64,000 nucleotides of DNA from Phymorhynchus buccinoides. Taxonomy: Eukaryota; Mollusca; Gastropoda; Neogastropoda; Raphitomidae. The position numbers and the translations under genes were made by a program. Below are positions 35,271-48,006 of the stretch, in pieces. How positions within the stretch are numbered: the first letter of the stretch is position 1; each line of letters starts with the position of its first letter. Location of the stretch: positions 372,443 to 436,442 of the forward strand of contig CM065690.1 in the NCBI GenBank assembly GCA_017654935.2, given 5' to 3'. Under the pieces are notes generated by a model, which worked only from the letters and a program-made list of their open reading frames with translations, was not told the origin of the DNA and did not search any database.

Positions 35271-35455
35271 GCATTCGAAATCACGGTCTTTTGCCCCTTT
35301 TTTTTTTTATTAAGCGTGCTGAGTCATTGTGTGTTGTCGGAAAGGTAGGAGTGAGGTAGGGCAGAGACAAAGATCGAAGGTAGGGTCACTTGAGTGTGTG
35401 TGTCCATGTAGACGTGCCTGCCCCCGTAAAAACCAATTTTCCGCTCTTCTAAATA

Positions 35456-35815
35456 TGACCATATGACTCCATTGCTCTGTTATCTCCACTGACTCCCTGT
35501 TCAACCAAGAATATCCTACAAAATTGCCTCTCTCTGCTACAAATATATCGAGTCTTTCTGTCCTGAATACCTCACTGATATGTTACATCTCTACACACCG
35601 TCTCGAGCTCTACGTTCCTCATCTGACACCCGGAAGTCCTATTGTATCCCCACTGTCAGCACCTAAAACCTAAAGAGCATCTGGTCACACGTCCTATTCT
35701 CCTATCAAGCTTCTGTTACTTGGAATCAGGTGCCTCGCTCTCTCAGATACTCATCCACTCTGCCCACACATTCAAACGCCATCTCAAAAACCTATCCGTT
35801 TCCTAAGTAACTACT
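35456..35815 (+). mobile_element. LINE C-terminal fragment, left arm
   Basis: A + strand relic of the end of a LINE ORF2, with many frameshifts. Its cleaner mirror copy at 53114-53512 (-) reads LCSLHWLPVQQRISYK, TPSRALRSSS and WNQLPRSLRYSS. No other part of the element is present. Confidence 0.75.
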
Positions 35816-36585
35816 AATCCCTTTATTCATGACGGTCGTCCTCTCGTGTGCATCCAGTCTGAGGGTGAACGCCTGAACGCTTGGTGAGCGCAATTATCTG
35901 TGACGAATGTGTGCCGCACACCCAGTGTATGACCGGTGTGAATAGTCCAGTGCGCTCACTGCCCGCTTGTATGTGTGTACACAGAGCCGTGTCTGTGACG
36001 ACCGTAAATATGGGGTGGTTTGTGATCATTTTTATTTCCCATTCTTTATGCTATATGTTAAATAATTATTATATCGACCGCACGCATGCAATACAGGACG
36101 TAAATCGAAAGACGTCACTTTTCACAGGAGAAGCAAAACACTGATTTGTTTTGTAATTTCAAGTCAAATTGTTTCAGAATTTTTCATACGGCTTTATTTC
36201 AAGCCATCAAATAATTTTGTCACTTCAGTTTTTTCAAATAAAAAATGACTTATTTAAGTAACAATGAAAAGCCATTAGTTTTCGCTAATAGTCCAGGCGA
36301 AATTAAACTTGACCTTGTTTTGCGATATATATTAGTTTTTTATGTCGATCTAACATGATTCGATGGTGCTGAATCCAAATCCGATGTAGGCCAAGTTGTG
36401 AATGTTGGGTATTTTGAGTTATGACGTAATATTAAAAATGGCCGCCATAGGTATTTAGAGAATTGTAAAAACATGCACTTACCGTAATTATTTCGTATCT
36501 AATGCTTTGTTTGTAAGAAAAAATAGTATAATTTACTGAAATGACTAAAACTATGTGAACTATATCCTATTCTAGTACTTATTAG
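35816..36585. other. Unassigned AT-rich sequence, left arm
   Basis: Mirrors about 52410-53100, although the left copy has an extra non-CA segment at 35880-36010 where the right copy has CA-rich sequence (52950-53090). No gene seen. Confidence 0.4.
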
Positions 36586-36915
36586 CCCCCAACCACTCTG
36601 CGGAGAGGGCTATCACGATCTTTTGTGTCCTTGTGTCCTTTTTCTGGCAATTATCTTAAGAACCATGTCACCGAATCACTTCGAATTTGTGTGCTTCTAT
36701 TTTAATGTCACTGATGTGCCCCTCAGTATGCCTTGTTGACCTTGACCTTTGACCTTGAGTATGTGATTTTATTGTATCAACTACACTTTTTCAACTTTTG
36801 CACTGCTGTCGTAAAATAAGCTATGTGGGGGTTTTTTCTAAGCTAAGGTGCATAGAGGATATTGAATTACTGATACCTATTTCATGTCTAAACCTTTCAT
36901 CTTAAATGCTTGACA
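36586..36915. repeat. Dispersed repeat with gagagggctatcacgatc, left arm
   Basis: Segment beginning ttagcccccaaccactctgc and running through ttatcttaagaaccatgtca and ccttgaccttgag. Its style is that of dispersed repeats in invertebrate genomes. Mirror of about 52070-52395. Confidence 0.5.
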
Positions 36916-37495
36916 TTGATATTGAACTCATCCACAATTCATTTCCTTTTCCTTGAGGGATTCTTTTCAACCTCAGGAATAACATCTATTTCACTATGGT
37001 GGACTCTGTGCTATGTGCAATATTGAACTCATCCACAATTCATTTCCTTTTCCTTGAGGGATTCTTTTCAACCTCAGGAATAACATCTATTTCACTATGG
37101 TGGACTCTGTGCTATGTGCAATATTGAACTCATCCACAATTCATTTCCTTTTCCTTGAGGGATTCTTTTCAACCTCAGGAATAACATCTATTTCACTATG
37201 GTGGACTCTGTGCTATGTGCAATATTGAACTCATCCACAATTCATTTCCTTTTCCTTGAGGGATTCTTTTCAACCTCAGGAATAACATCTATTTCACTAT
37301 GGTGGACTCTGTGCTATGTGCAATATTGAACTCATCCACAATTCATTTCCTTTTCCTTGAGGGATTCTTTTCAACCTCAGGAATAACATCTATTTTACTA
37401 TGGTGGACTCTGTGCTATGTGCAATATTGAACTCATCCACAATTCATTTCCTTTTCCTTGAGGGATTCTTTTCAACCTCAGGAATAATATCTATT
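36916..37495. repeat. 101-bp minisatellite, left arm
   Basis: Nearly six units of 101 bp, measured at 36921, 37022 and 37123 from attgaactcatccacaattc. Units are almost identical. Mirror of 51480-52055. Confidence 0.95.
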
Positions 37496-37799
37496 TTTCT
37501 ATTCAAAACTCAGTGTCTAAAAGAAAAGATCTCTCTTAAGTACGTACGGTAAAATCAGTGTCTAAAAGAAAAGATCTCTTAAGTACGTACGGTAATATAC
37601 AGAGTATTAGCCCATCTAGTAGTATAGGCCCACCCCACATTTGGAGGGTGTGCCTCACTTCGCCTAATTACACTTCGCCTAATTACACTTCGCCTAATCC
37701 TTTGATCGCGACCTTCCGTGCCGGCATTAACTTCCCGATGTCACGAAAAATCCAAGCGTAACATTCCGCCTAAAAATTATTAGCACAACTCGCCTAATC

Positions 37800-38765
37800 A
37801 GCCTGACAGTCTCTCTCTCTCTCTTGTTCATAAGCGAGCCCTTAAAGCAGTCCTCCTATATCACAATACAATTGTTACCTCTTACAGACAAACTTTCAAT
37901 CAACAAAGCTGTCATGATGTTTAGAATAATCAATGGTTTTGCACCTTCAACATTAATTAAAAAGTTTCCAATCGACCAATCTAGATATACTAACAATATT
38001 GTTATTCCAAAAACTAGAACTGATCTTTTCAAAACAAGCCCCCCTTGAATATATTCCCCAGGCTGGTAAACTTCTTTGGAATTCTTTACATAAACCCAAC
38101 TAATTCTTAAAGGCTAAAAAAACAGCATTAACACCTATCCACTTTCCAAAACCCGGCGTAGTCACAAAAATATTTTCCTATTTCAGAGGAATTCAAAAAG
38201 TAAACAACCCATGTTGAATGATATAAAAATATTAAAAATGATTTGGCTGGGTATACATTTTGTTGTGCTAAAAATGTGAATAACATAAATAATGTTGGTT
38301 CAATGATATCTTTGATTGTCATGATAAAGAACTTTGATTTTTTGGTATTATCTCTACTGGTCTCTATCTATTACTGCGATAACTGAATTTGTTTAGGAGT
38401 GTCTATCCTTTTGGCTGTTTTCGGTTGTTTTGGGTTTTTGGTTGTTTTCTTATGTTTTTGGGCCATGTGTGGAACCCTTTTGTCCTTCCTTTTTTTTTTT
38501 TTGAAACCTGTATTTTAAATTACCCAAAATTTTTTCCCCCATTCCCTTTATCAACCCCCCTCTGTGGCTCTTTTCCCCAACATCCCTTCCCTCCTTTTAT
38601 TTCTTCATTTTTTTCTGCATGCAACATCTATTTTATTCGACCTGTTTCTTGTTTTTGATTTTATTTTTGTAATTTTGTCACCCAGGGCTGGTCTGGCAAA
38701 AAAAAGCCATGTTTACCTTTGCCATTTAACCTCCATGGTTCCCTGGGTTAAATAAAATTTTGTTT
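37800..38765 (+). mobile_element. 5'-truncated LINE with C-terminal ORF and UTR, left arm
   Basis: Encodes the last part of a LINE ORF2 (KQSSYITIQLLPLTDKL, NKAVMMFRIINGFAPSTLIK, then TRTDLFKTS), followed by a T-rich 3' UTR. It ends in the tail ggttaaataaaattttgttt. The mirror copy at 50340-51229 (-) has a longer intact frame. The two preceding short repeats of ttcgcctaattaca near 37660 are also mirrored. Confidence 0.75.
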
Positions 38766-39080
38766 TCATTTCGTTTTTTTCTCGTGTTTTTCGGTTTCTC
38801 TCTCTATCTCTCCCCCTCCGTTTCTCTCTCTCCTCTCTCCTCTGTCATCCCTTCCGCCTCTCTCTCTCTCCTCACGGTTTCTCTCGGTATCAAGTTCTCG
38901 TCTCGTCCCACTCTCCAGGATTCTCCATCACTCCCTGTGATTGGTTTCGTCTCTCTCTCTCTCTGTGACTTCTTCTCTCCCTCTCTCTCTCCTCCGGTTT
39001 TTCTCTCTCTTTCTCTCTCTGACTCCCTCTCTCTCTCTCGTCAACTCTGACTCTCTCTCTCCCTTTCTCTCTCGGAAGGC
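38766..39080. repeat. CT-rich minisatellite, left arm
   Basis: Repeats of tctctctctgtgacggtttc with variable CT runs, degenerate in this arm. The cleaner reverse complement at 50030-50335 shows the ~25-30 bp unit gaaaccgtcacagagagag. Confidence 0.85.
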
Positions 39081-39890
39081 CTGATATAGTGATTAAAAAA
39101 TGTGTTGATCAATATGTTGTTGTTGGTCTTCTCTCCTCTCTCTCTCCTAAGGGCTATCAGTGTGTGCTTGCTCCACCTCCTTCCTCTCTCTCTCTCCCCT
39201 CATCCCCTCTCCGTTCTAATTAGGCCAAGTCTCCATCTCCTGAGATCTGAATACACTAGATACGGTAATACGATGTTTAATTAGGCGAAGCGTTAAACAA
39301 GTCATTTAAAGACTGACACTACACACAGGGTGACATACCTTGTACAAGCCACCAATCGGTCTGTGATGCTCGATGTGTGGACACCCGGGGGAAACTGCGT
39401 GCTGCGGTTTACGCACACCAATTTATCTCAGTAATCACAAAGCACACCTGCAAATAAATTTCTTCAGACCTGGGGGTCTTTAACAAAAAAAGTCACAATG
39501 CGTTTTAGATGTCCAAGAATGGATTCAACGGGCATTTGGCAAGATACAGGCTGTGTATCTTTCCTTCTACAATTTTGTTTCGAGCACAAGGGCAAATAAT
39601 CAGTATAAGCCCTTCCAAGAAAAGAAGCCTCAGACCCCCCAAAGGATGGTGTGGGTGGGGGCTTAAACCCGGTATTTTACTGTACGCGAACGTGCCTATT
39701 TTCTCCCACCGGAAATTGTTTGACCGTCACGCGACAGGAAACGTCAGCATAATGACACAAAACCCAACGTCACACACAGGCACACACACACACACACACA
39801 CACACATGTATGCACGCACACACACACATACACGTGCACACATACAAAAAGAGACAGATCAAAATAGAACAAGACTAGTGTGACTTAAGT
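39081..39890. other. Mixed spacer with CA repeat, left arm
   Basis: Includes a CA microsatellite at about 39775-39845. No gene seen. Mirrors about 49260-50030. Confidence 0.4.
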
Positions 39891-40130
39891 CAGGAAGTCA
39901 GGGGAAAAAAACAAAAGAGTCAGGAAGTCAGGAAGTCGACTTATCCGTTTGACGTTTAGAAAAGATCTCGTTGATATAAACGAATGTAGAGTTATATGTT
40001 GTCGAGATATCCGTTGTTATCAAAGTCTTTTAAAGAGCACTTTTGGCTGGGAAATAATAAATCCTTCGACTTACGCAAAAGTCGACTTAAGCATGTGTCG
40101 ACTTAAAAGTATTAAGCTGTAGTCACTAAC
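39891..40130. mobile_element. Second pogo/Tigger-like terminus, left arm
   Basis: Carries ggaagtcgacttatccg, acggatatctcgac-type and gtcgacttaagcatgtgtcg segments and ends near agctgta. It is inverted relative to 34906-35270, so the two may be the ends of one ~5.2-kb element or of two members of one family. Confidence 0.4.
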
Positions 40131-40366
40131 TGTAACCTAGGTCCTGTCTGAGCTGCATTTCCGATGGCGATTCGCTGTCAGAGGGTGTGTTGATCAGTGT
40201 AATGATGAAGACATTTGATATACTTTATAATATCTTATAATTACTGACCTAGATCCTGTCTGAGCTGCATTTCCGATGGCGATTCGCTGTCAGAGGTCGT
40301 ATTGATCAGAGCATGTAATGATGAAGACATTGGATATATACTTTATAATATCTTATAATCACTGAC
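40131..40366 (-). repeat. Copies of COPB1 exon 1 3' end, left arm
   Basis: Two tandem copies of the last ~60 bp of exon 1 (encoding SDSESPSEMQLRQDL) with donor and about 50 bp of intron. Mirror of 48755-48990. Confidence 0.92.
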
Positions 40367-40460
40367 CCAGGTCCTGTCTGAGCTGCATTTCCGATGGCGG
40401 TTCGCTGTCGGAGGGCGTGTTGATCAGGGTGTAGCATGGCTGGTCCACCAGTGAGGCCAT
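40367..40460 (-). CDS. COPB1: COPB1 exon 1 (start codon), left-arm copy
   Basis: On the - strand the start codon at 40460 begins MASLVDQPCYTLINTPSDSE and the exon ends after the codons for RQDL plus one base, before donor gtcagt. Identical in translation to 48661-48754. See that entry for the reasoning on start and junction. Confidence 0.9.
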
Positions 40461-41113
40461 CTTGTCCTGAGGCCACACAACCCAACAAAACAAATCAACC
40501 AACATGATCCACAGGGCGCAGCATGGCTGGTCCACCAGTGAGGCCACACAGTCCTGAGGCCACACAACCCAACAAAACAAATCAACCAACATGATCCACA
40601 GGGCGCAGCATGGCTGGTCCACCAGTGAGGCCACACAGTCCTGAGGCCACACAACCCAACAAAACAAATCAACCAACATGATCCACAGGGTGTAGCATGG
40701 CTGGTCCACCAGTGAGGCCACACAGTCCTGAGGCCACACAACCCAACAAAACAAATCAACCAACATGATCCACAGGGCGCAGCATGGCTGGTCCACCAGT
40801 GAGGCCACACAGTCCTGAGGCCACACAAAACAAATCAACCAACATGATCCACAGGGCGCAGCATGGCTGGTCCACCAGTGAGGTCATCTTGTCCTGAGGC
40901 CACACAGTCCAACAAAACAAATCAACCAACATGATCCACAGGGCGCAGCATGGCTGGTCCACCAGTGAGGCCACACAGTCCTGAGGCCACACAGTCCAAC
41001 AAAACAAATCAACCAACATGATCCACAGGGCGCAGCATGGCTGGTCCACCAGTGAGGCCACACAGTCCTGAGGCCACACAACCCAACAAAACAAATCAAC
41101 CAACATGATCCAC
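40461..41113 (-). repeat. Array of COPB1 exon 1 5'-end copies, left arm
   Basis: Seven units of ~85 bp with the first ~45 bp of exon 1 (LVDQPC coding) and the preceding intron or UTR. Mirror of 48007-48660. Confidence 0.93.
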
Positions 41114-41450
41114 ACTTCAAACAATTTAAGACAAAAAACCCACAAGTCCAGTATAAGTCGAGTATAATAATAATACCATATATTTCTTACTATAAGTATG
41201 AGTTGGTACTTTTTTTCCCCAGACTGAGATCCATACGCCTTATTCATGACTAATAAATAGTAAGAAAATATAATACCAAAATCTGAATTTTGCGTACCAT
41301 TTGGGGGATGAGCCTTATAGGTGTGACTTAAAGTCCAAAAATAGGGTAGTAGTAATCATATACAGTGAGCTAGCACCCACCAGTCATAGTACTGGGTAAA
41401 TTATAGTCGGGTGAAGCCTAGGGCTTGACATTATTTTTTATAGTCACTAC
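41114..41450. other. Unassigned spacer, left arm
   Basis: Promoter or 5' UTR of COPB1 could lie here when read on the - strand, but no core promoter element could be asserted. Mirror of 47670-48006. Confidence 0.35.
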
Positions 41451-41960
41451 ACCAGTGTGTGTTGTTGTGTGTCGGTGTGTGTGTGTGTGTGTGTTTGTGT
41501 GGCGCATGTTTGTGTTGTGTGCGTTCGCGTTGTGATGCGTTCATGTAGGCCCCTATACGTGTATGCATGCATGTGTGTGTGTGCTTGTGCTCGGTGTGTG
41601 TGTGTATGTTGTTGTGAATATATATATATGCTGTTTTTTCATGCTTGCGAATTGTGTGGACAATGCTTACTTGCATTAGGCCTAGTAGTAGTAGTAGTAG
41701 TAGTAGTATGTAGTAGTAATAGTAGCAGCACTAGTAGTAGTAAGAATAGTAGTAGCAGTAGTAGTAGTCACAGTAGTTGTTGATTAATATGTGTATTGTT
41801 TTGTTTGCTGATGTTATTGGATTTTTGTTTCATGTTTTTATTTCATTTCAATTCTGTGTAAAGCGCCCTGTAGCCTACATAGTAGGATGGGCGCTATATA
41901 CATTTTTCTAATTATTATTATTTGTGTGAATTATTTAATTGAAAGAGTGGAGTGAGGGAA
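41451..41960. repeat. GT and TAG microsatellites and (ATT)n-tailed fragment, left arm
   Basis: GT tracts at 41455-41615 and a TAG trinucleotide tract at 41685-41775 are followed by a fragment with gtaaagcgccctgtagcc and gcgctatatacatttttc ending in an ATT tail. The latter is typical of short retroelement 3' ends. Mirror of 47185-47670. Confidence 0.8.
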
Positions 41961-43425
41961 AGAGAATATAGTATTTTTTGTTTCAGACTTAGGGGATGTG
42001 CACATTACATGCAGAAATCTCATGCGCATATTGAACATAAGTAAAGAATGTAAGAAATACTCTAAGATTCAGCGGATGAGTAAAGCAAATGCGGGAAACA
42101 TATCAATTATTCCATCTGCTTATTCTTACTTTCTTTTACTTTTGCTGATGAGCGCATGAAGTTTAGCATGCAATGTGCACATCCCTAAAAGCCATCAAAC
42201 ACAGTGACTTGTACAATAATATATTTGCTAGGCTTCTTTTCTGGATACTGAATGACTGAAAACATACCACCACTATCAACTATAAGCAAGACATCCATTA
42301 TGTGTTCTCAGTCATTCAGTCTATTGTGTGTGTAGTGGGGGGGGGGGGGGGGGGTGCCTTATGTAAATGGGAGGTTTTATAAGGAGGGCTTCACTTTATC
42401 TACCTGGTGATGACTCTTGAGTTTATCATGCTTTGTGAAACTTCACAATCTTTCTGGATGCTTTCAAAATGCAGTAAAGGATTTGTTATTAGAAGGATTA
42501 GTAACAATAATAATAACCAATAATAACAATCATAATGAAAATACATAAGCACAGTATCCACAGTAGCCTCATCACTAAATTATAACCGCTGAAGCGCATA
42601 CAAAATTATAATTAAAAAGTAAAAGTCTCATATAAAAAACAGATTAAAAACATGAAATAAAACATGAACCTGTATAAATTAAAGTAGCATATCACCCAAA
42701 GAATGAGGTTAAAAAAATCACACACACACACAGAAAGAGGGGGCGAAAAAATAAGCGACGCGTAAAAAATGTAGGACCATCGACGTGTATTTGATTACAT
42801 ATAAAAACATTGGAGAACAATATAATTTAGTTAGGTGATTTGTGATGCCAACATGATCTCTTTCATTGGTGTTTTTGAAAAGTGGACTGGCGATCAAGGT
42901 ATTATATGTATGGCTATTGACACAATCACCACTTCTCTACCATCCATACCCTGGATAATGTAGATACTGTATCATTGAAAATCACAAACACATTGACACA
43001 CTCAATGACTGAATGCACACTCACACAAATCAGTCATGTAATTAACATGGAAATTGTTTTGGAGAATGTGGTTGTCACTGTGTGCAATAAATGCTTTGTT
43101 TTCATTACCTCTGCTACTTTTTAGTAATCGTGAACAAGGAGTGCTGATCAGACGAAAAAACAGAATGAAACAAATTTATTGACAATATTATGTACAATGA
43201 TATTAATAAATGACAGGTAAACGACACCTATAACACGGCAAAAAATGAAATTAAGCAAGAAGCTGCAAGTAAAAATTGCCAATATGAGCTAAGTGACAGT
43301 TGGACATAATTATGTGTTGTTGTTTTTACATGTATTGATAAAAGTCTTTGTTTTGTAATGGTGTGGTAGTCGGTGGTGGAATAACAACAAAGTTTGAATT
43401 TGCAGAGGCATGGCCACAATGTTTT
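41961..43425. other. Unassigned sequence with one copy of a 365-bp unit, left arm
   Basis: About 42180-42480 holds one copy of the unit that is present twice in the right arm (46253-47000). A G homopolymer of about 20 lies at 42336-42353. The remainder mirrors 45340-46250 and shows no gene. Confidence 0.6.
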
Positions 43426-43854
43426 GACGTTTGCCTGTTGTTTGACGGTGCGCGTTGATGGCCTGGCACAATGTGTGAGATGCCGTTGTTTGACACTGTG
43501 CATTGAATGGCGTTAGCGATGTTTGACGCTGCCGTTGTTTGACGCTGCGCGTGTATGTGTGGCGCTTGTTGACGCGCCTGTGTTTGACGCTGCACGTTGT
43601 ATGGCGTGGCGCAATGCTTGAACGCTGCCTGTGTTGACGCTGCACGTTGTATGGCGATGGCGCAATGCTTGACGCTGCCTGTTGTTTACCGCTGCACGTT
43701 GTATGGAATGGCGCAATGTTTGACGCTGCCTGTTGTTTGATGCTGCGCGTTGTCATGGCGTGGAGCAATGTTTGACGCTGCCTGTGTTTGACAGCTGCGA
43801 GTTGTATGGTGGCGCAATGTTTCGACGCTGGCCTGTTGTCCCGACCCCGCTGCG
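43426..43854. repeat. 51-bp minisatellite, left arm, cut by gap
   Basis: Units with gcgcaatgtttgacgctgcc and tgttgtttgacgctgc, the reverse complement of 44720-45330. Many indels. The array runs into the N block. Confidence 0.93.
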
Positions 43855-44354
43855 NNNNNNNNNNNNNNNNNNNNNNNNNNNNNNNNNNNNNNNNNNNNNN
43901 NNNNNNNNNNNNNNNNNNNNNNNNNNNNNNNNNNNNNNNNNNNNNNNNNNNNNNNNNNNNNNNNNNNNNNNNNNNNNNNNNNNNNNNNNNNNNNNNNNNN
44001 NNNNNNNNNNNNNNNNNNNNNNNNNNNNNNNNNNNNNNNNNNNNNNNNNNNNNNNNNNNNNNNNNNNNNNNNNNNNNNNNNNNNNNNNNNNNNNNNNNNN
44101 NNNNNNNNNNNNNNNNNNNNNNNNNNNNNNNNNNNNNNNNNNNNNNNNNNNNNNNNNNNNNNNNNNNNNNNNNNNNNNNNNNNNNNNNNNNNNNNNNNNN
44201 NNNNNNNNNNNNNNNNNNNNNNNNNNNNNNNNNNNNNNNNNNNNNNNNNNNNNNNNNNNNNNNNNNNNNNNNNNNNNNNNNNNNNNNNNNNNNNNNNNNN
44301 NNNNNNNNNNNNNNNNNNNNNNNNNNNNNNNNNNNNNNNNNNNNNNNNNNNNNN
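43855..44354. other. Assembly gap (500 N), palindrome centre
   Basis: Exactly 500 N. Sequences on both sides are reverse complements of each other, starting with the 51-bp array. That is what a head-to-head join of duplicate contigs would give. Confidence 0.99.
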
Positions 44355-44719
44355 GACTAATGACTACCACATAAATCTTGATTAGGCCTAGTGTGCATTT
44401 AAGTGTGTACTGTGTTTAACTGTATGTGTCTCTGTATGTGTCTCTGTATCAGTATGTACTGATGCTATCATCAAATTATTGGTCGGGTGGGCCTAAAGAG
44501 AAAGAGAAGAAAGAAGATTTCCTTTATTAGTTTATATTTTCCTTTTTTTTAACCAGCCGCGTGGCGAAAGCTGGTTAATGTTTTCAGCATAGTCTGTTCC
44601 TTCCTGGCTGTGTGTGTGTGTGTGACTATCTGTCTATATGACAGCCTATGGTACTTGGATAACATTTGAACAGACATATGACAAACCTATTACAAAGACT
44701 AATACAAAGCAGTGCCATA
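44355..44719. other. Unassigned sequence at start of contig C
   Basis: 365 bp with gcgaaagctggttaatg, a dispersed-repeat motif, and a short GT tract near 44610. It has no counterpart left of the gap, so contig C extends a little further into the centre than contig B. Confidence 0.45.
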
Positions 44720-45330
44720 CAACGCGCATGCATCAAACAACAGGCAGCGTCAAACATTGCGCCACGACATACAACGCGCAGCGTCAAACAACAGGCAGCG
44801 TCAAACATTGCGCCACGCCATACAACGCGCAGCGTCAAACAGGCAGCCTCAAACATTGCACCACACCATACAACGCGCAGCGTCGAACAACAGGCAGCGT
44901 CAAACATTGCGCCACGCCATACAACGCGCAGCGTCAAACAACAGGCAGCGTCAAACATTGCGCCACGCCATACAACGCGCAGCATCAAACAACAGGCAGC
45001 GTCAAACATTGCGCCATGCCATACAACATGCAGCGTCAAACAACAGGCAGCGTCAAACATTGCGCCACGCCATACAACGTGCAGCGTCAAACAACAGGCA
45101 GCGTCAAACATTGCGCCACTCCATACAACGTGCAGCGTCAAACAACAGGCAGCGTCAAACATTGCGCCACGCCATACAACGCGCAGCGTCAAACAACAGG
45201 CAGCGTCAAACATTGCGCCACGCCATACAATGCGCAGCGTCAAACAACAGGCAGCGTCAAACATTGTGCCAGGCCATACAACGCGCAGCGTCAAACAACA
45301 GGCAACGTCAAACATTGTGCCATGCCTCTC
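44720..45330. repeat. 51-bp minisatellite, right arm
   Basis: About twelve regular units of 51 bp (17 codons) with gcgtcaaacattgcgccacg and acaacgcgcagcgtc. Period measured between tcaaacattg at 44900 and 44951. All + frames are open through it, but the translation (SVKQQAASNIAPRHTTR and its alternatives) has no known homology. Confidence 0.95.
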
Positions 45331-46252
45331 AAATCAAACTTTGTTGTTATTCACACCACCACTACCACCACCATTACAAAACAAAGACTTTTATCAATAC
45401 ATGTAAAAAACAACACCACATAATTATGTCCAACTGTCACTTAGCTCATATTGGCATTTTTACTTGCAGCTTCTTGCTTAATTTCATTTTTTTTGCCGTG
45501 TTATAGGTGTGTTACATGTCATTTATTAACACATTGTACATAAATATATGTCAATAAATTTGTTTTCATTCTGTTTTTTCTGTCTTGATCAGCACTCATT
45601 GTTCACTAATTACTAAAAAGTAGCAGAGGTAATGAAAACAAAGCATTATTGCACACAGTGACAAACCATTCTCCAAAACAATTCCATGTTAATTACATGA
45701 CTGATTGTGTGAGTGTGCATGCAGTCAGTGAGTGTGTCAATGTGTTTGTGATTTCATGATACAGTATCTACTTTATCCAGGGTATGGATGGTAGGAAGTG
45801 GTGAATTGTGTCAATGCCATACATATATTATAATACCTTGATGCCAGTCCACTTTTCAAAAACACCAATGAAAGAAGATCATGTTGGCATCACAAATCAC
45901 CTACAAAATTATATTGTTCTCCAAATGTTTATATGTAATCAAATACACATGTTCCTACATTTACACGTCCGCTTATTTTTTTCCCCTCTTTCTCTGTGTG
46001 TGTGTGTGATTTTTTTAAACTCATTCTTTGGGGTGATATGCTATTTAATTTTTTATACAGGTTCATGTTTTATTTCATGTTTTTAATCTGTTTTTTATAT
46101 GAGACTTTACTTTTTTAAGTATAATTTGTATGCGCCCGCATTAGTAATTAGTCTACTGTGGGATACTGTGCTATATTTATTATTATTGTTATTATATTAT
46201 TGTTATTATTAGTATTACTAATCCGCTTCTAATAACGCAATCCCTTACTGGG
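45331..46252. other. Unassigned AT-rich sequence, right arm
   Basis: No gene or element recognised. Mirrors about 42520-43420. Confidence 0.4.
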
Positions 46253-47000
46253 GGCATTTTTAAAAGCAATCCCGAAAGATTGCTGATAGTTCAACAAAGC
46301 AACAAGATAGTTCAACAAAGCAGATAAACTCAAGATTCAATCACTCAGAGTAGATACAGTGAACCCCCCCTTATAGAAACCTCCATTATAAGACACGCAC
46401 ACACACCCCACTACACACACAAGAGACTGAATGACTGAGAACACACAATGGCTGTCTTGCTGATAGTTGATAGTGTATGGTATGTGTTTTCAGTCATTCA
46501 GTATCCAGAAAAAGAAGATGAGCAAATAATATTATGTGTACAAGTCACTGTGTTTGATGCTTTTAGGGGATGTGCACATTGCATGCCATAAACTTCATGC
46601 GCTCATCGAGTAAAAGTAAAAGAACGTAAGAAATACGCTTTGAAAAGCAATCCAGAAAGATTGCTGATAGTTCGGAACGAAGCAGATAGACTCAGAGTCA
46701 ATCCCTCATAGTAGATACAGTGAACCCCCCCCTTATAAAAGCCTCCCATATAAGAAACCGCCCCCCCCCCCCCACTACCACAGTTCAGGCACACACAAGA
46801 GACTGAATGACTGAGAACACATAATGGCTGTCTTGCTGATAGTTGATAGTGTGTGGTATGTGTTTCAGTCATTCAGTATCCATAAAAAGAAGCTGAGCAA
46901 ATAATATTATGTGTACAAGTCACTGTGTTTGATGCTTTTAGGGGATGTGCACATTGCATGCCTAAGCTTCATGCGCTCATCAGCAAAAGTAAAATACAAG
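46253..47000. repeat. Two tandem copies of a ~365-bp unit
   Basis: Both copies carry gaaagattgctgatagttc, agtagatacagtgaacccc, gagactgaatgactgagaac, tcagtcattcagtatcc and aggggatgtgcacattgcat in order. They start near 46265 and 46635. The left arm has one copy, so the two arms differ structurally. Confidence 0.88.
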
Positions 47001-47376
47001 TAAGAAATAAGCAGATGGAATAAGTGCATATGTTTCCCCATGTGCTTATCTCATCCGCTTAAGCTTAATGTATTTCTTACATTCTTTTACTTATGTTCAG
47101 ATATGCGCATGAGATTTCTGCATGTAATGTGCACATCCCCTAAGTCTGAAACAAAAAATACTATATTCTCTTTCCCTCACTCCACTCTTTCAATTAAATC
47201 ATTCACACAAATAATAATAATTAGGAAAATGTATATAGCGCCCATCCTACTATGTAGGCTACAGGGCGCTTTACACAAAATTGAAATGGAATAAAAACAT
47301 GAAACAAAAATCCAATAACATCAGCAAACAAAACAATACACATATTAATCAACAACTACTGTGACTACTACTACTG

Positions 47377-47411
<35 letters not shown>

Positions 47412-47412
47412 G

Positions 47413-47446
<34 letters not shown>

Positions 47447-47670
47447 GGCCTAATCAAGTATGCATTGTCTACACACAATTCGCAAGCATGAAATAACAAC
47501 ATAATATTCAACAACATACACTCACACACCGAGCACAAGCACACACACCATGCATACATACACGTATAGGGGCCTACATGAACGCATCACACGCGCACAC
47601 ACACACACAAACATGCGCACACAACACACACACACACACACACACCACACACACACACACACACTGGTGT
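47001..47670. repeat. AAT-tailed fragment, (CTA)n and CA microsatellites, right arm
   Basis: Retroelement-like tail at about 47195-47280 (reverse complement of gcgctatatacattttc), CTA trinucleotide tract 47365-47445, CA tracts 47515-47665. Mirror of 41451-42060. Confidence 0.8.
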
Positions 47671-48006
47671 AGTGACTATAAAAAATAATGTCAAGCCCTA
47701 GGCTTCACCCGACTATAATTTACCCAGTACTATGACTGGTGGGTGCTAGCTCACTGTATATGATTACTACTACCCTATTTTTGGACTTTAAGTCACACCT
47801 TATAAGGCTCATCCCCCAAATTGTACGCAAAATTCAGATTTTGTTATTATATTTTTTTACTATTTTATTAGTCACATTATAAGGCGCAGGGGTCTCAGTC
47901 TGAGAAAAAAAGTACCACCTCATACTTATAGTAAGAAATATATGGTATTATTATTATACTCGACTTATACTGGACTTGTGGGTTTTTTGTCTTAAATTGT
48001 TTGAAG
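47671..48006. other. Sequence upstream of COPB1 exon 1 array
   Basis: May contain the end of intron or the 5' region of COPB1. No promoter motif could be asserted. Confidence 0.35.

Noticed and set aside
43733..44374. Reading frames across the N block at 43855-44354
   Set aside because: They are artefacts of untranslated N.
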